A stretch of 64,000 nucleotides of DNA from Phytophthora colocasiae (taxonomy: Eukaryota > Oomycota > Peronosporomycetes > Peronosporales > Peronosporaceae): positions 1,116,001-1,180,000 of the forward strand of contig JAGKQI010000045.1 of NCBI GenBank assembly GCA_018806915.1, written 5' to 3'. The translations under genes were made by a program, and so were the position numbers. Below, piece by piece: positions 8,624 through 19,060 of this stretch (positions are counted from its first letter, which is position 1; the number at the start of each line of letters is the position of its first letter). The notes under the pieces were generated by a model, which did no database searches, was not told where the DNA came from, and was given only the letters and a program-made list of their open reading frames with translations.

Positions 8624-10946
8624 ATGGAGGAATTCTACCAGTACATCGGCCCGGACGGCGGCGCTGCTTCCTCCAGCGCATTACTGAACCGCGAGCGCCT
8701 TTTTGTGTACTCTTCACCTCGAGAGAAGCAGATCGATCGCTGTGGGGAGCTGCGCGTAGGCTCGTACTTTGCCTGTTCGTCCATTCTCAACTACGAAGAC
8801 CAAGTGTGGCTTAAGATCCGTCGTGGGTACTTCTCCAATGCCAAGAACAATGGGTACATTCGCGTATACTTCGAGTTTCCTACAGGTTCAACGCCTATTG
8901 ATGGCAGTGATTTGCCGCCACGTCAACTTTCGTCACTTGTTGGGACGCAACCGGCGCAATTCCGATTCATCCGCAGACTTCCAGGTACGTTAATACGGTG
9001 AATATCTTCCTAAAAATCGGTATTTTAGCTGATTTGATCGTTGTTGTCTTATTGCAGAGTTTCCGACGTATATGTGTGCACGAGACCGCTTAGTACTGTA
9101 CCGTGAACCTGTGTTTAAGCTGCACTCGGCGTCGGTGTCTTCTGATTCCAGTTCTGGTTCGACGCCGAGACATATGCAGAGGTTCTTGCCACCTGTGAGT
9201 GTTTTCCAAGCTACCGAGTGCAGATTCAACCAGGACTTTACACAACTGGCTGTCAAAGTGACGTCAGCCTTTGCTGGACTTGGTGGTTGGATCAATGCGT
9301 CGTTCCATAAGACGCTCGTGGAAGTGGAAGACCCGAAACAACTGAGCTTCTTCCGCAATGGGCCTGTGTATTTGCAGAATGTGGCGGGAAGAGGAGGCAA
9401 ATGGGCGGGAGAATTGCCTGTTCGAGCGATTCCCAGCTTGCAGGCTCCAAGGTTGTACAACGTTGAGAGTTATCGCGTTGTGAGGGCGATTGAACGGAAA
9501 CTACTGAAAGACCGTGTGTGGGTGCGTATCCAACCTTTGAAGACAGTAGAGGGTGGTGAGAAGAAGAGCGAGGAGGATCCAGTTGCAGAATCAGAGGAAA
9601 ATCAGGAGGGAGAAGACCGGATGAATGGGGCTGCAGGACCTGATGCATGGGTCATTGAACGCAACGCCAATACTGCTCAACGTGTGATGGTGCCATGGGG
9701 TAGCAATTGTATACAAGACGTGTCTACTAACGACAACGCGGAGCGGTACTACCGTACCGTGTACAGCCGTCGACCGCTGCCATTGCGTCGCACGGCCGAC
9801 TTGCAAGCTGAGATCGTTGGCCACCTTGAGCCTGGATATGTGTTTTCCTCTACCCAACGAGTCCTGAATGACAGAGGGCACATGTGGATCAGGGTACCGT
9901 TGCCAGCGGAAAGGAGAGTTCACATCAGCAAAGGCACAAGAGAGTCTGATGACGAAGACAACAATGCAGGAAACGGGCCGGATAACAATTCCGAAGAGTC
10001 CAAGGAAGAGGAGGAGGAGTTCGAAGATCTTGGGAAGCCAGTACGGTACGGCTACGCGATCCAGTCCAATGCCAAGACCAACACTTGCATGGTTCAGGAG
10101 ATCCCCGCACCCGGAAAGATGAACCCGAAGCAATTTTACCAGCTCTCCCTCTCTCCAGACGATGGACCACAGACAAAGAGTAGTAACCAGGAGGAGGGGG
10201 CTGGGAGCACAGCGCCAGAAAACACACTAGCGGCCCGTGCGGAGGCATCAAACACAGCTAAGGAGCTGTTTTACGTGAAGAACGGCTCCATACTGTCGGC
10301 CATTGGGTCTATATTCAACGCTGAGCAAGGACGTATGTGGCTGCAGGTGTTGGCAACGGAGCTGGATCCTACTATGCGCGTGAAGCATCAGTGGCCGCTC
10401 TCCGATGCCGAGCAGAACCAGAACGTGGTCTATCTACCCATGTGTGACCCAAACAAGAGTGCACACGAGGCTGTTCTCAAGCCTGTTCACCGGGAATTGG
10501 CGAGGATTGACAACCCCCTCAAAACCGAGAAGGATGGTGCGCGATCGCCCTCACGCGTGGTGTTCAGTGGCCGCGCCTCGAAGCTTTTCGGTTCGCATCT
10601 GCTCCGTTCGTCCACCATTGACTTACCTTCAACACCCAAGAAGGGAAAGGAGACTCTCAGCAGCGGTATCACGGTTCCAGACCCGGTGGCACGAGCAGCT
10701 GGTGAGAACGACCATACACAGAGTTTGAAGGATGAGATCACGGCGTGGCAACTTCAAACAGGCAACCGCGTGACGCAGTTGTACTCGCAGATTGGCTCGT
10801 TGGCAGGCTACACGTTGAGTTGCGTCCGTCGGCCGTTCGCTTCGTGTCTTGCGCATCAAGAGGCAAAACGACGATACCGACAATTGGATCAGGAGGAAGA
10901 AGGCATGGAAGAATACGCACTCGATGACGACGATGTGCGCGTTTAG
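8624..10946 (+). CDS. Conserved-looking 749-aa protein with repeated SH3-like segments; unknown function
   Basis: Two exons, 8624-8984 and 9058-10946, join in phase to give 749 residues. I do not recognise a named family. At least four segments share a pattern seen in SH3b-like folds: a starting strand, an 'xGxL' turn, then a W-containing final strand. Examples are ELRVGSYFACSS...VWLKI near the N-terminus, SYRVVRAIERK...VWVRIQPL, PLPLRRTADLQAEIVGHLEP followed by HMWIRVPL, and LFYVKNGSILSAIGS followed by GRMWLQV. Acidic low-complexity linkers (EEEEEFED, EESKEE) separate them. The C-terminus ends with an acidic EEGMEEYALDDDD stretch. No signal peptide or membrane segment is visible. A cytosolic scaffold is plausible but is inference. 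The gene converges on the effector pseudogene with 92 bp between ends. Confidence 0.75.
8985..9057 (+). other. Spliceosomal intron, 73 bp
   Basis: The donor is GTACGT and the acceptor TTATTGCAG. A possible branch site, GCTGATTTGAT, lies at about 9028. Removal joins ...RRLP to EFPTYMCARD in frame (phase 1). Without splicing, the upstream frame stops at 9001. Confidence 0.85.
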
Positions 10947-11038
10947 AGTGGGGTAGTTCGAGTATATTTGAAACCAAAGCTCAGCTAAAAAATCTTACTC
11001 ATTAAGAAACTGAAGACTACAGAGTCTGCAGTACAGAC

Positions 11039-13072
11039 CTACGACGTCATGTTGAGTTTCTCGGCATACCGTTGAATCCAGACTTTGAATGATGGTTTGT
11101 ACCCGAGCCAGCGCTCAACATATTCCATAGTTAGCTTCTTCTCTACCCATTTGTCCAGAAGAGCATTTTCCAAGTCCTTGGCCAGTTTCTCCGTGCTGGG
11201 GACCTTCTTCGCCGCTGGCAGTATCTCCAGCAGATGTAAGTCTATGTAGTTGGCCCTGATACTGTCGATCATCGTCGTTTTCTCGCCCGGGTTCTTCTGG
11301 TTAAAGTCGTTCAAATACTTGACCCACAACTTGAAATTTGGGCTGGAAAAGGTTTTGTCTCCTGCTTTATCAAGATTCAGGAACCGGAACGCATCTTTTG
11401 GTTCATAGTTCCAACGTGTAAGCCACTCTTCCATACGCGCCTTCTCCACCATGCCCGCTAGTTTGGTTGTTTCTGGGTTTTTCCTCGCCGTTTCAATTAG
11501 TCTTTCGAGACTGTTCCCTTGGTAGTTGACACGTAATGGTAAGAACCAGGACTCTTCCTTCTCTGGGTGCTTCTTGTTGAAATCGTCCACGTAACTCATC
11601 CACTTGGTAAACACAGGAGAGCTGAGAACTGAATCCCCAACACTATCAAGCGCAATTGCCGTAAAGACTTTATATGGGGAAACTCCAGTGGAGAAAACTT
11701 TCTCTGCCTGTTGTAGCTGCAACTTCGTTGCGATGTTCTTCATACTGGGGAACTTTTCGGCTGCTTGGAGGATTTGCATCAATGGTCGATCATTGAATTC
11801 GGTCGCCAATGTCGACAGTAATCGAGTCACCTTATCAGGGTTTTCAATGCTGAAGGTGTTCAGGTACGATATCCACGTGGTGAAGAGAGGATTGGCACCA
11901 ATATCGTTGAAGTGTTTTTTGCTTGGCAACTTAAGCAGATTGTAGACATCGTCGACGGATTTCCCACTGCTCAACCACATCTGCAACTGCGCAGCTCCCA
12001 ATTCCGTCGCAATCTTCTTTGCCTTCCACTCCTTCGTCTGCACTGCAGTCAGCAGCTTAGCCACTTTCTCGTCACCGAATGCATCTGTGAACGTTTCGAT
12101 CATTGTCGTCTTCATCCTTGGGAATTTCACATTGTAAGCATCCGTAAACTTGGTCAGCAAATCAAACAGTGGACTCTCCAGCGTTTTAGTTGTCGCCCCC
12201 AGTTGGAGCTCAGCCAGGACTTTCACAGGCGTCTTCTCGTCACTAATCCAGAACTGAACGAATGCGTTCTCTAACTTGAGGCCCATAGCCTTCAATTCGT
12301 CATTACCGCTCTTGGCTGCCTCAGCCATTTTGAACAGGTCTGCGTCACTGTAGTGTTTCCTCAACGTCGGGACCATCGATATCGCGTCTTTGTGTTTTGC
12401 ATTCAAATCATCCACGTATTTGGCCCAGGCACTGAATTGAGGGTCTCGAAGAAGACGACCTCCCGCGTAATTGAGGTCGTAGAGCTTGTAGACTTCGCCA
12501 GGGTCCTTTCCAATTGTTATCCAGCGCTCTAACTGGTCCGTTTGCAACCTTGAGGCGAGTTCCTCTGAACTCTAATCTCTCTTGGCCGCCATCAGCATTT
12601 GGTACAAACGATCGTCGCCGTATTGGGTCGTTAGTGACGCGATCGCGGATGTCCCCTTCCCGGAAGGGGTTGCACTGAAATCATCGGCGTATTGGACCCA
12701 TCTGCTGAACTGGGGGTTGTCGAATATCCACACGCGATCCTTTACAAACTTCATGCGGTAAAACACGTCATCGGCAGATTTTCCTTTGGCGAGCCACTTC
12801 CGGAGCTGTTCACCCGTCACTTTTGAGGATTTGAAGAGGGTGGCGAGCTTTTCAGAGGTAGAGACGGTAGTTCCTCCTCCCCCCATCCTCTCCTCTTCGC
12901 CATTGTCGCTGAGATTTCTCGTTCATAACATTCGCAAAGTTTTGGGGAAAGAAGTATTTGAGGCATGTTCAGTGTGGGTAGAAACTCCGCCTGTCAATAC
13001 CGTCGAGAATGCCTCCGAAGTTGCTGCGACACACAAGGCGATAGTGACGCCAAGCAGGTATTGAAGGCGCAT
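11039..13072 (-). pseudogene. RxLR-EER effector with tandem LWY-type repeats, broken by two nonsense codons
   Basis: One minus-strand frame of 677 codons runs from the ATG at 13072 to the stop at 11039. Residues 1-21 form a good signal peptide (MRLQYLLGVTIALCVAATSEA). An RxLR-like tract begins at codon 47 (RML), but codon 50, the position of its last Arg, is TGA (12923-12925). The EER-type tract EEER follows at codons 59-62. Then come seven WY/LWY-like units, each starting with an L/M-x-x-W helix and carrying a W/Y-rich end such as FSRWVQYADDF, FSAWAKYVDDL, FTKWMSYVDDF or FKLWVKYLNDF. A second stop, TAG at 12572-12574 (codon 167), falls between units one and two. Seven-unit LWY proteins are known Phytophthora effectors delivered into plant cells. 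This copy should not give a full product unless sequence error or readthrough applies. Confidence 0.85.
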
Positions 13073-13175
13073 TGCTTGATAGAAAATGTGAAATGTTCTA
13101 CCGTCGATTCAACCACAATCCGAAATGTAGCGCAATCCATGATGACAGTCGGTGACCAATATTCGTCACAATGAC

Positions 13176-13253
13176 TTCTGTTGGTCAACAATGATCGCGC
13201 TATGGATCCCAAGATCCCAAGATCCATAGCGCGATCATTGTTGACCAACAGAA
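13176..13253. repeat. Perfect inverted repeat (33-bp arms, 12-bp loop)
   Basis: The arms 13176-13208 and 13221-13253 are exact reverse complements around a 12-bp spacer, CCAAGATCCCAA. The spacer repeats part of the arm (GATCC...). It lies just upstream of the broken effector start. Transcribed from either strand it would make a strong hairpin; origin unknown. Confidence 0.85.
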
Positions 13254-13463
13254 CTTGTGTCTCGTTGATATGGTTGCCATCTGCATTAGAGAGTGACTAT
13301 TGACAAGGGGAATTACTTGGCTTTTGTAGAGTTGGCGCTCAGCTACACCAGGGGTTTAACCCCTCGAGTACAAATGCTGCATAATGCAGCATAGTCTATC
13401 TGAATATATTCAGTTTACAGCAGTGTTGTCATTTTACGTGCTTAGTTGTAAAAAAGGGTTTAA
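13254..13463. other. Intergenic sequence with TTAA-containing near-palindromes
   Basis: No gene is seen. AGGGGTTTAACCCCT at about 13348 is an almost perfect palindrome around TTAA. The sequence from there to the piggyBac left end at 13460 could be a small piggyBac-like fragment. That is weak inference. Confidence 0.3.
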
Positions 13464-13480
13464 CCCCTTGAAACCGAGGT
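13460..13480. repeat. piggyBac left terminus with TTAA target site
   Basis: TTAA is followed by CCCCTTGAAACCG, which pairs as an inverted repeat with the right terminus at 24960-24977. The match is imperfect after about 12 bp. Confidence 0.75.
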
Positions 13481-13842
13481 AGTACCGTACCCCAAATCCT
13501 AGATGATCTAACGTGTATGTGCGGGAAAGGATTCCTTTACAAACCTCTATATAATTCCATAACTTGTATGGTGGATAGACGCAGGCTAAACCTAAGGAGG
13601 GTGTCTCTAGCTAACGTGTATGGTCCGTTGTTCAGCAGTGAGGAATACACGTTACTAGTCATAACATGTATTTGGTGCCGCAAAACCAGTACATGTATGT
13701 GATAAAGACACTGTCTCTACGGACACAGCCGTGAACAAGAAGTGCATAACTCCGCCCCACACAAACAGGTGCAGCGATCAGAATGGCGCGATATTTTGCA
13801 ATACTCAAACTACAATAAATGTAAAAGCTTGCTATCAGCTAT

Positions 13843-16313
13843 TCAATCAGTCGCCACCGCGCTCCGTGCACGACGGGCTCGCTTTGACGAGCGCGAGTCA
13901 CCTGCCGTAGAATCGTCACTTTCACTCCCAGCGCTTTCGTCTCCATCTTCAGCACCGACTATATCTTGACGCCGCGCCGGAGCCCGAGCACGGATCGGTC
14001 TCTTCCCTCCCTGCTGCGGTGCAGCTGCCAGTGCCCCATTGCTCCAGCATTTGTGCCAAATATCGAAGCACGAACGAAGCTCTCCCTTTATGGTGTGGCG
14101 CTTCTTCTCGCACAAGAAGACGCGCAGCGCCATAAATTTCTTTGACAAGGTTTGCTGCTTGCACATACTACAGTACGTTGATGAATCACCACCACGGGCA
14201 TTGCTAGTGCCCTTGAGCAGAGAACACACCTTGCATACCCTTGTTCGGCGCTTCCGCCCTTGGTTGTTGTTCCCCGGTCGCCATTCGTCGTTTAGTAGGG
14301 GCTTGTGGCCAGCACGACGGGCGCTACGCGCATTTGGTTCCTTGGACGGCGTCGGTTGAAAGCTCGTATTAGTGCTAAGGATCTCCCAGCCTTCATCGCG
14401 AAGCTGACAGAGGTCTAAATGAAGTTCCTTTAGAAATTTCACGTGGCTCATCTTGGGGTGACCCGAAGCTGCACGAGCTGCATTGAAGACGATGTAGGCG
14501 TTGATAATCGCCAGGTCGACGAGCCCTAGGAAAAGTCCCTTGTAGTACTTCTTGTACTTGATGCAAAGCTGCAGCGAGTACCTGTATAGTGTATAATACA
14601 TGATTAGAAATTCTGTAACTTGTACATACAAGATATCATCGCTTACTGTTGAAGCCGTAGCTGGTCATGCACGTCGACGCCTCCCATGTACGCCTGGTAA
14701 TCCTTGACGACACGGGGGCAAGCTACTTCATGTTGCTCTCCAGACATCACGTCGCGTCGAACAACGCGGTCTGGCTGCACGCTTCCACCGGTACAGAGTA
14801 AATGCACGGCCCTGGTGCCCCACCACCGCAGGACTCGCATCGCGGGAACATGCAAGGACTCAGCCACAATGAAAGTGCCCCGGTCAATGTTCTTAGGCCT
14901 ATTCTTGGGGATCTTCGGTGGCTTCCCTTTTTCTTCTTTGGAATCAGCTTGTCACTCAGTCCTTGGCGATCCGTCCGCACCGTACCAATAGCGTAAAATC
15001 CCATTGTCAGCAGCTGCATCGACAGTGGCACAGACGAATAGAAGCGATCCATGACAACGAGCCTCATTTCTCCAGTCGGTGGGGCGGTTGGACCGATAAC
15101 TTGCTGTAGATTGCGCGCTACGGCTACAGGACCGGAATTTTGGTCCGTCAAGCTTGTCTGACCTGCTCTCTCCTTTTTTCCCCAGTACACTTCAAACCTG
15201 CAACATACAAGATAGTAAACTGTTAGTTTGGACCATACACGATAACGAAACTTGTGGACCAAAAAAAATAGACGTGTCCGATGACACGTCTGATACGCAC
15301 CGAATGCAGTAAGCCGTAGTTGAGCAGCACAACATAAACAACTTAGTGCCCCATTTGTGGGGCTTGTCCTTGATGTACACGCGCATGCGGTTGAACGAAG
15401 AGCGTGACGGCAGCATCGCCTCGTCGAACGCCATGATGGCAGGTGGAGTGAAGCCCGCAGCAAACCGCCTTGTAGAGCGTCAATAACTGGGCGCAGCTTC
15501 CAAGCGCGGTCCTTTTTCGCCGCTGGGTCATCATTCGGGCTGAAATGCAGCTTTCTGGAGATATGCATGAACCGATCGCGCGTCATGAAGCGACCAAAAC
15601 AGCCACGGGGTATGGCGCCTTCTTCCCTCGTTTTCCAATGATTCGCAAGCTTTTCCTTGTTTGGCGCTATAGAGCGAGCTACCAACAAACCGATGAATAC
15701 ACACAGATCTCTTGCTTCGATAGCTGGTGCCTTCAACACGTCCTCGCGAATGGCTTCTCGCGACTTCGCCTTATATTCTCGGTGCTTACGTTCTCGTGCG
15801 ACTTGTTTTGCGTGCTGCCCTTCGACACGCTCGTCAATACTCGCCATAAAGTAGTCAGTGGACTCAGCAGCGATGTTTTCCCACAGCTGAGGCTGTAAGA
15901 AATAGAACAGAGCTCCGGATGGAGTTGAAGCAGCGGCTAAAGCCCTCGGTGTTGGCCCCGAGTGGCCGCTGTACAGGTGTGGGTAGTCTTCGTGCATTGA
16001 ACCAGCCGACCGAGGCTGATACGGCTCCTGCAGGTAGTCGTACGGCGTGTGCGATGCCAACTCAGACCAGCCATTCACGCCCATCTCTTTCAGGAAATTC
16101 TTGGCACTATGCCCGACGCAATGCTCTCCGTCCCACCAAGAGAAGACAGCAGCCGGTCATCAAATCGCATTTCCGGAGGAACGGGCAGTTGCACCTCCCC
16201 AGCGTCTGTGGCGTCACCAGGTTGGTCGTTGTCGTCTCCATCATCGTTCTCTGCGTCCGATTCCAACAGCGCAAACTCTCTTGGATCATCGTTGGCTGCA
16301 ATGTGATTCACGC
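13843..16313 (-). pseudogene. piggyBac transposase, 3' part (DDE core and C-terminal zinc-binding region)
   Basis: Reading down the minus strand: an acidic N-terminal exon piece; the DDE_Tnp_1_7 start (YFMASIDERV, VFIGLLVARSI, DRFMHISRKLHF); MAFDEAMLPSRSSFNRMRVY and KPHKWGTKLFM; then RLVVMDRFYSS and GFYAIGTVRTDR; then MGGVDVHDQLRLQQ joining YSLQL...KYYKGLFLGLVDLAI. The C-terminus has a Cys cluster (RVCKVCS, YCSMC, FLCEKKRHT) as in piggyBac cysteine-rich domains. Two introns are clear: 15198-15300 (GTGCGT...GCAG, CIR to FEVYW) and 14582-14646 (GTAAGC...ACAG, LQQ to YSLQ). Three single-base frame changes break it, near 16105, 15461-15470 and 14930 (beside an A/G homopolymer). The 5' part lies beyond the Gypsy insertion. 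Confidence 0.85.
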
Positions 16314-16377
16314 CTGTAGATACAACATATATCCGAGATACACGTTAACACAAATCATAACATGTACATACTAGTTT

Positions 16378-16797
16378 TGTAACGGGGATGTTACACGAAT
16401 GTTTCTCGTTGGTGTGTGACACACGTGGATACATTTATGTGAATACATAATGGTGTGTGACACTCATGGATTCATTTATGTGGGTACATAATGGTGTGGC
16501 ACACAAAAACACGAGTAGATACGTAGATGACCTACGTTGCATTTTGATTAGGATTTAGTATGTTAGATACTAAATCCGTTACATTTAGGATTAGGGCAAT
16601 AAAGTCAATAAAAATCAGTTTGCATTTTACATAATTAGTGTTAGTTCCTTTATTATAGGGACACTGATTGTGTGAGTCCCGTATTTAGTGGACTATTTGG
16701 TTCTTGTATAGAACCGAAGGCTAGTGCCTTGCAAGCAGGACTCTACGAGTCAACTAAACTTCCTCTGTGCCGTGCACACCTACGCAGCCCCGCTGCA
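16378..16797 (+). repeat. 5' LTR (420 bp)
   Basis: Starts TGTAACGGGG, ends GCTGCA. It contains two tandem copies of a 41-43-bp motif (TGGTGTGTGACAC...CATTTATGTG...TACATAA) at about 16409-16491. Relative to the 3' LTR it has a 10-bp extra tract (GCCGTGCACA) and several small differences, so the insertion is not brand new. Confidence 0.9.
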
Positions 16798-16799
16798 TC

Positions 16800-16811
16800 T
16801 GGTAGCACTAG
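16800..16811 (+). other. Primer-binding-like site
   Basis: TGGTAGCACTAG begins two bases after the 5' LTR. TGGTA is the usual start of tRNA-Met-type primer sites. The exact tRNA cannot be decided here. Confidence 0.5.
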
Positions 16812-16870
16812 TAGTCAATCCAACTCCTGAGTTGAAAACTGTTTCTCTGTGAGAATGGAGCAAGAAGCAT

Positions 16871-17818
16871 ATGGGCCCTGAAGGTATGGCGCACCTTGCG
16901 TCTCAAGGGCCGGAGGCCGTCAACGCTCGCCTCGAGGCATTTGCCTCGTACGAGAACGCTCTCGTTGAGCACATTCAGCGGAATGTAAAAGGGGTCACCC
17001 CTGCTCCGAGAGCTAAGCCCGTCACGCTCAGCGTGAAGACTTTCCACAGGAACGAGGGAGAGAACCTCCTGTTGTGGACCCGAGAGGTCGAAATGGTCAT
17101 GGGGGCCGCCATGCTCCAGTTGGAGGGGCAACGCGTGGCGTTTGCCATCTCCAAGCTCGAAGGACGAGCACGAGAATGGGCTTTGACGTCTGGGACGTCG
17201 GTGGAAGCGGCCTTCCCTACTTAGGGCGAGCTAAAGGCCAGGCTCACGCAAGTGTTTGCTCCGCCTAACCAGGCGTATCGCGTGCGGTCACGCTTCCTTG
17301 CTTGTCGCCAGGGCAAGAAGGATCTGGTGGACTATGTCCAAGAGCTCCGCACGCTCATCGCCGGCATGGCTGCCGACCCTCTACCCGAGGTGGTCGCCGT
17401 GACCGTCTTCATGGAAGGCTTGCGAGCTGGTGTGGCCAGGACGGAGGCATTCCGTCATAGCCCCCGCAGCTTTGAAGACGCTGTCAGCGTGGCATTGAAT
17501 GCCGAACACAACTTTAAGTTGTCGAGGGTCGGTGCTATCAGCACAGGGTCCGGTGGACCCGAGCCCATGGACCTCAGCTATGCTGAAGATGAGGTAGCTG
17601 AGCTACGAGCTGCGGTGCAGCGTATGAGCACCCGCCGGTGCTATACATGCGGCAGTCCCTCACACATGAGGCCCAACTGCCCTCTGCGCAAAGAGCGCGC
17701 CGGCCAAAATGGCCGCAACCCTGCCGCGGGTCCCGCTTTGGGCTCTGCCCAGGGAAACGCCGGCCCCAGTAGACGCGGGGCGGTCTACTGGGGAAGAACT
17801 GAGTTCTGCAGTGCGTGA
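16871..17818 (+). pseudogene. Gypsy gag-like protein with one in-frame stop
   Basis: The frame opens at ATG 16871 ([12 protein letters not shown]). A retrotransposon gag region follows ([25 protein letters not shown]), then a TAG at 17222-17224. The same frame resumes with GELKARLTQVFAPPNQAYR and YVQELRTLIAGMA. A CCHC zinc knuckle (CYTCGSPSHMRPNC, fitting Cx2Cx4Hx4C) sits near the end. The stop interrupts the gag core, so full-length Gag is not expected. The protease frame overlaps the 3' end in the +1 frame. Confidence 0.85.
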
Positions 17819-18242
17819 GAGGCACTGGGGCTCAGCCCCGAAGAGCTCCGTGCTCTTGAACACGGAACGTGTGAGCAAGCAGGGCTTGCTGGTCGTCCAG
17901 GTGGACGTGAAGGGCTTCGAGAAGCCGTGGATCGTGTTGATCGATTCGGGAGCGTCTGGCAACTACGTCAGACGCTCCACCGTTGAAGGTAGTCAGCAAT
18001 ATGCTGAGGCGCTTCGAGCGCGAAGAGGTGACACAGTCACTGTCCGTCTAGCGACGGGCGTCCGTGTCACGGCAGCCAAGGTCCCCATGGACCTGCGGCT
18101 GAAGTTCTTAGACCTCGACAGCGTAGAACGCTGCCTGGTCTTGACACTGGATTCGAGGTACGACCTCATCCTTGGTATGGCGTGGCTGGAGCGCCACGAG
18201 CCATGGATTGATTGGAGGTCGAAGACCTTAGGTCTCTCCTAG
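17709..18242 (+). pseudogene. Gypsy aspartic protease region
   Basis: The open frame contains the retropepsin active site VLIDSGASGNYV and the downstream YDLILGMAWLERHEPWIDW signature typical of Gypsy proteases. It is +1 relative to gag and ends at TAG (18240-18242) before the RT linker. Frameshifting is a possible natural arrangement, but the other lesions suggest decay. Confidence 0.8.
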
Positions 18243-18445
18243 TGGAGCTTTGGCGAGTCATGAACCTACCTCTGCTAGGAAGCAGAAGCTCTATTGGCGC
18301 GAGCATCGAGCCGTGTCGGCTATGATGCTGGAAGTCGGTGTGTCCGAGTTAGTGGACAGCACCGAGTGCGAGGACCGCAGTCCTGTTGAGCGCGTAGCGC
18401 TGGTTGATAGTGAGTCAACGTGTGGGCAAAGCTCACGTAACCCCT

Positions 18446-18750
18446 GTGGGGCGGCACGTACTCCGCCGAGTGACGCCGGTCATGGACCGTCACTGGATGC
18501 CGATGGCATCGGGCCTAACCAGGCCGTGAACTATGGGGCGGCACGTACTCCGTCGAGTGATACTGGTCGTGGACCAAGTCGATCGCTGAGTGTCTCTGAC
18601 ACTGGCCCTGTTACGGTCATTGATTGTGCAGCGGCACGTACTCCGTCTAGTGACGTCGGCGGTAGACCGAGTCAGTCACTGAGTGTCACTGACACTGGGC
18701 CGGACAAGGCAATAACCTGTGCGGCGGCACGTACTCCGTCGAGTGGACGT
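18446..18750 (+). repeat. Coding-type tandem repeat in the protease-RT linker (about 87-93 bp period)
   Basis: GCGGCACGTACTCC starts at 18451, 18538, 18631 and 18724, with spacings of 87, 93 and 93 bp, all multiples of three. In the +1 linker frame each unit encodes AARTPxSDxGxGPS followed by a variable tail. It lies in a longer open stretch (about 18250-18942) rich in Ser, Asp and Gly. Confidence 0.8.
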
Positions 18751-19060
18751 TCGTCGGCTAGGCGACGACGTCGTAAGGCCCTATGGGCGAGACGCTCTGC
18801 GTCTGAGTCGTCCGTGACGTCAAGTGTCAACGCACGGGAGGGCTGTGGGCAGCTATACACTCTGGTTGATGGAGTGGACGCAGTGCCGAAGGCAGCGTCC
18901 TGCTGGACGAACTGCCGAGTGTTGACAAGCTCCTTGAGCTAGAGGAGATGTCGTTCGCCGCCTTTGGCGATGCCTTGAAGGCTGGCGAACTCGCCGAGGT
19001 GGTCATCGTTCGACCTGAAGAGGAGTTAAACTCATCGTCCCTCTCGTTGACGAGTCCGTC

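Noticed and set aside
13348..13463. Separate small piggyBac-type MITE
   Set aside because: A TTAA-centred palindrome is present, but a matching pair of ends with duplications is not convincing.
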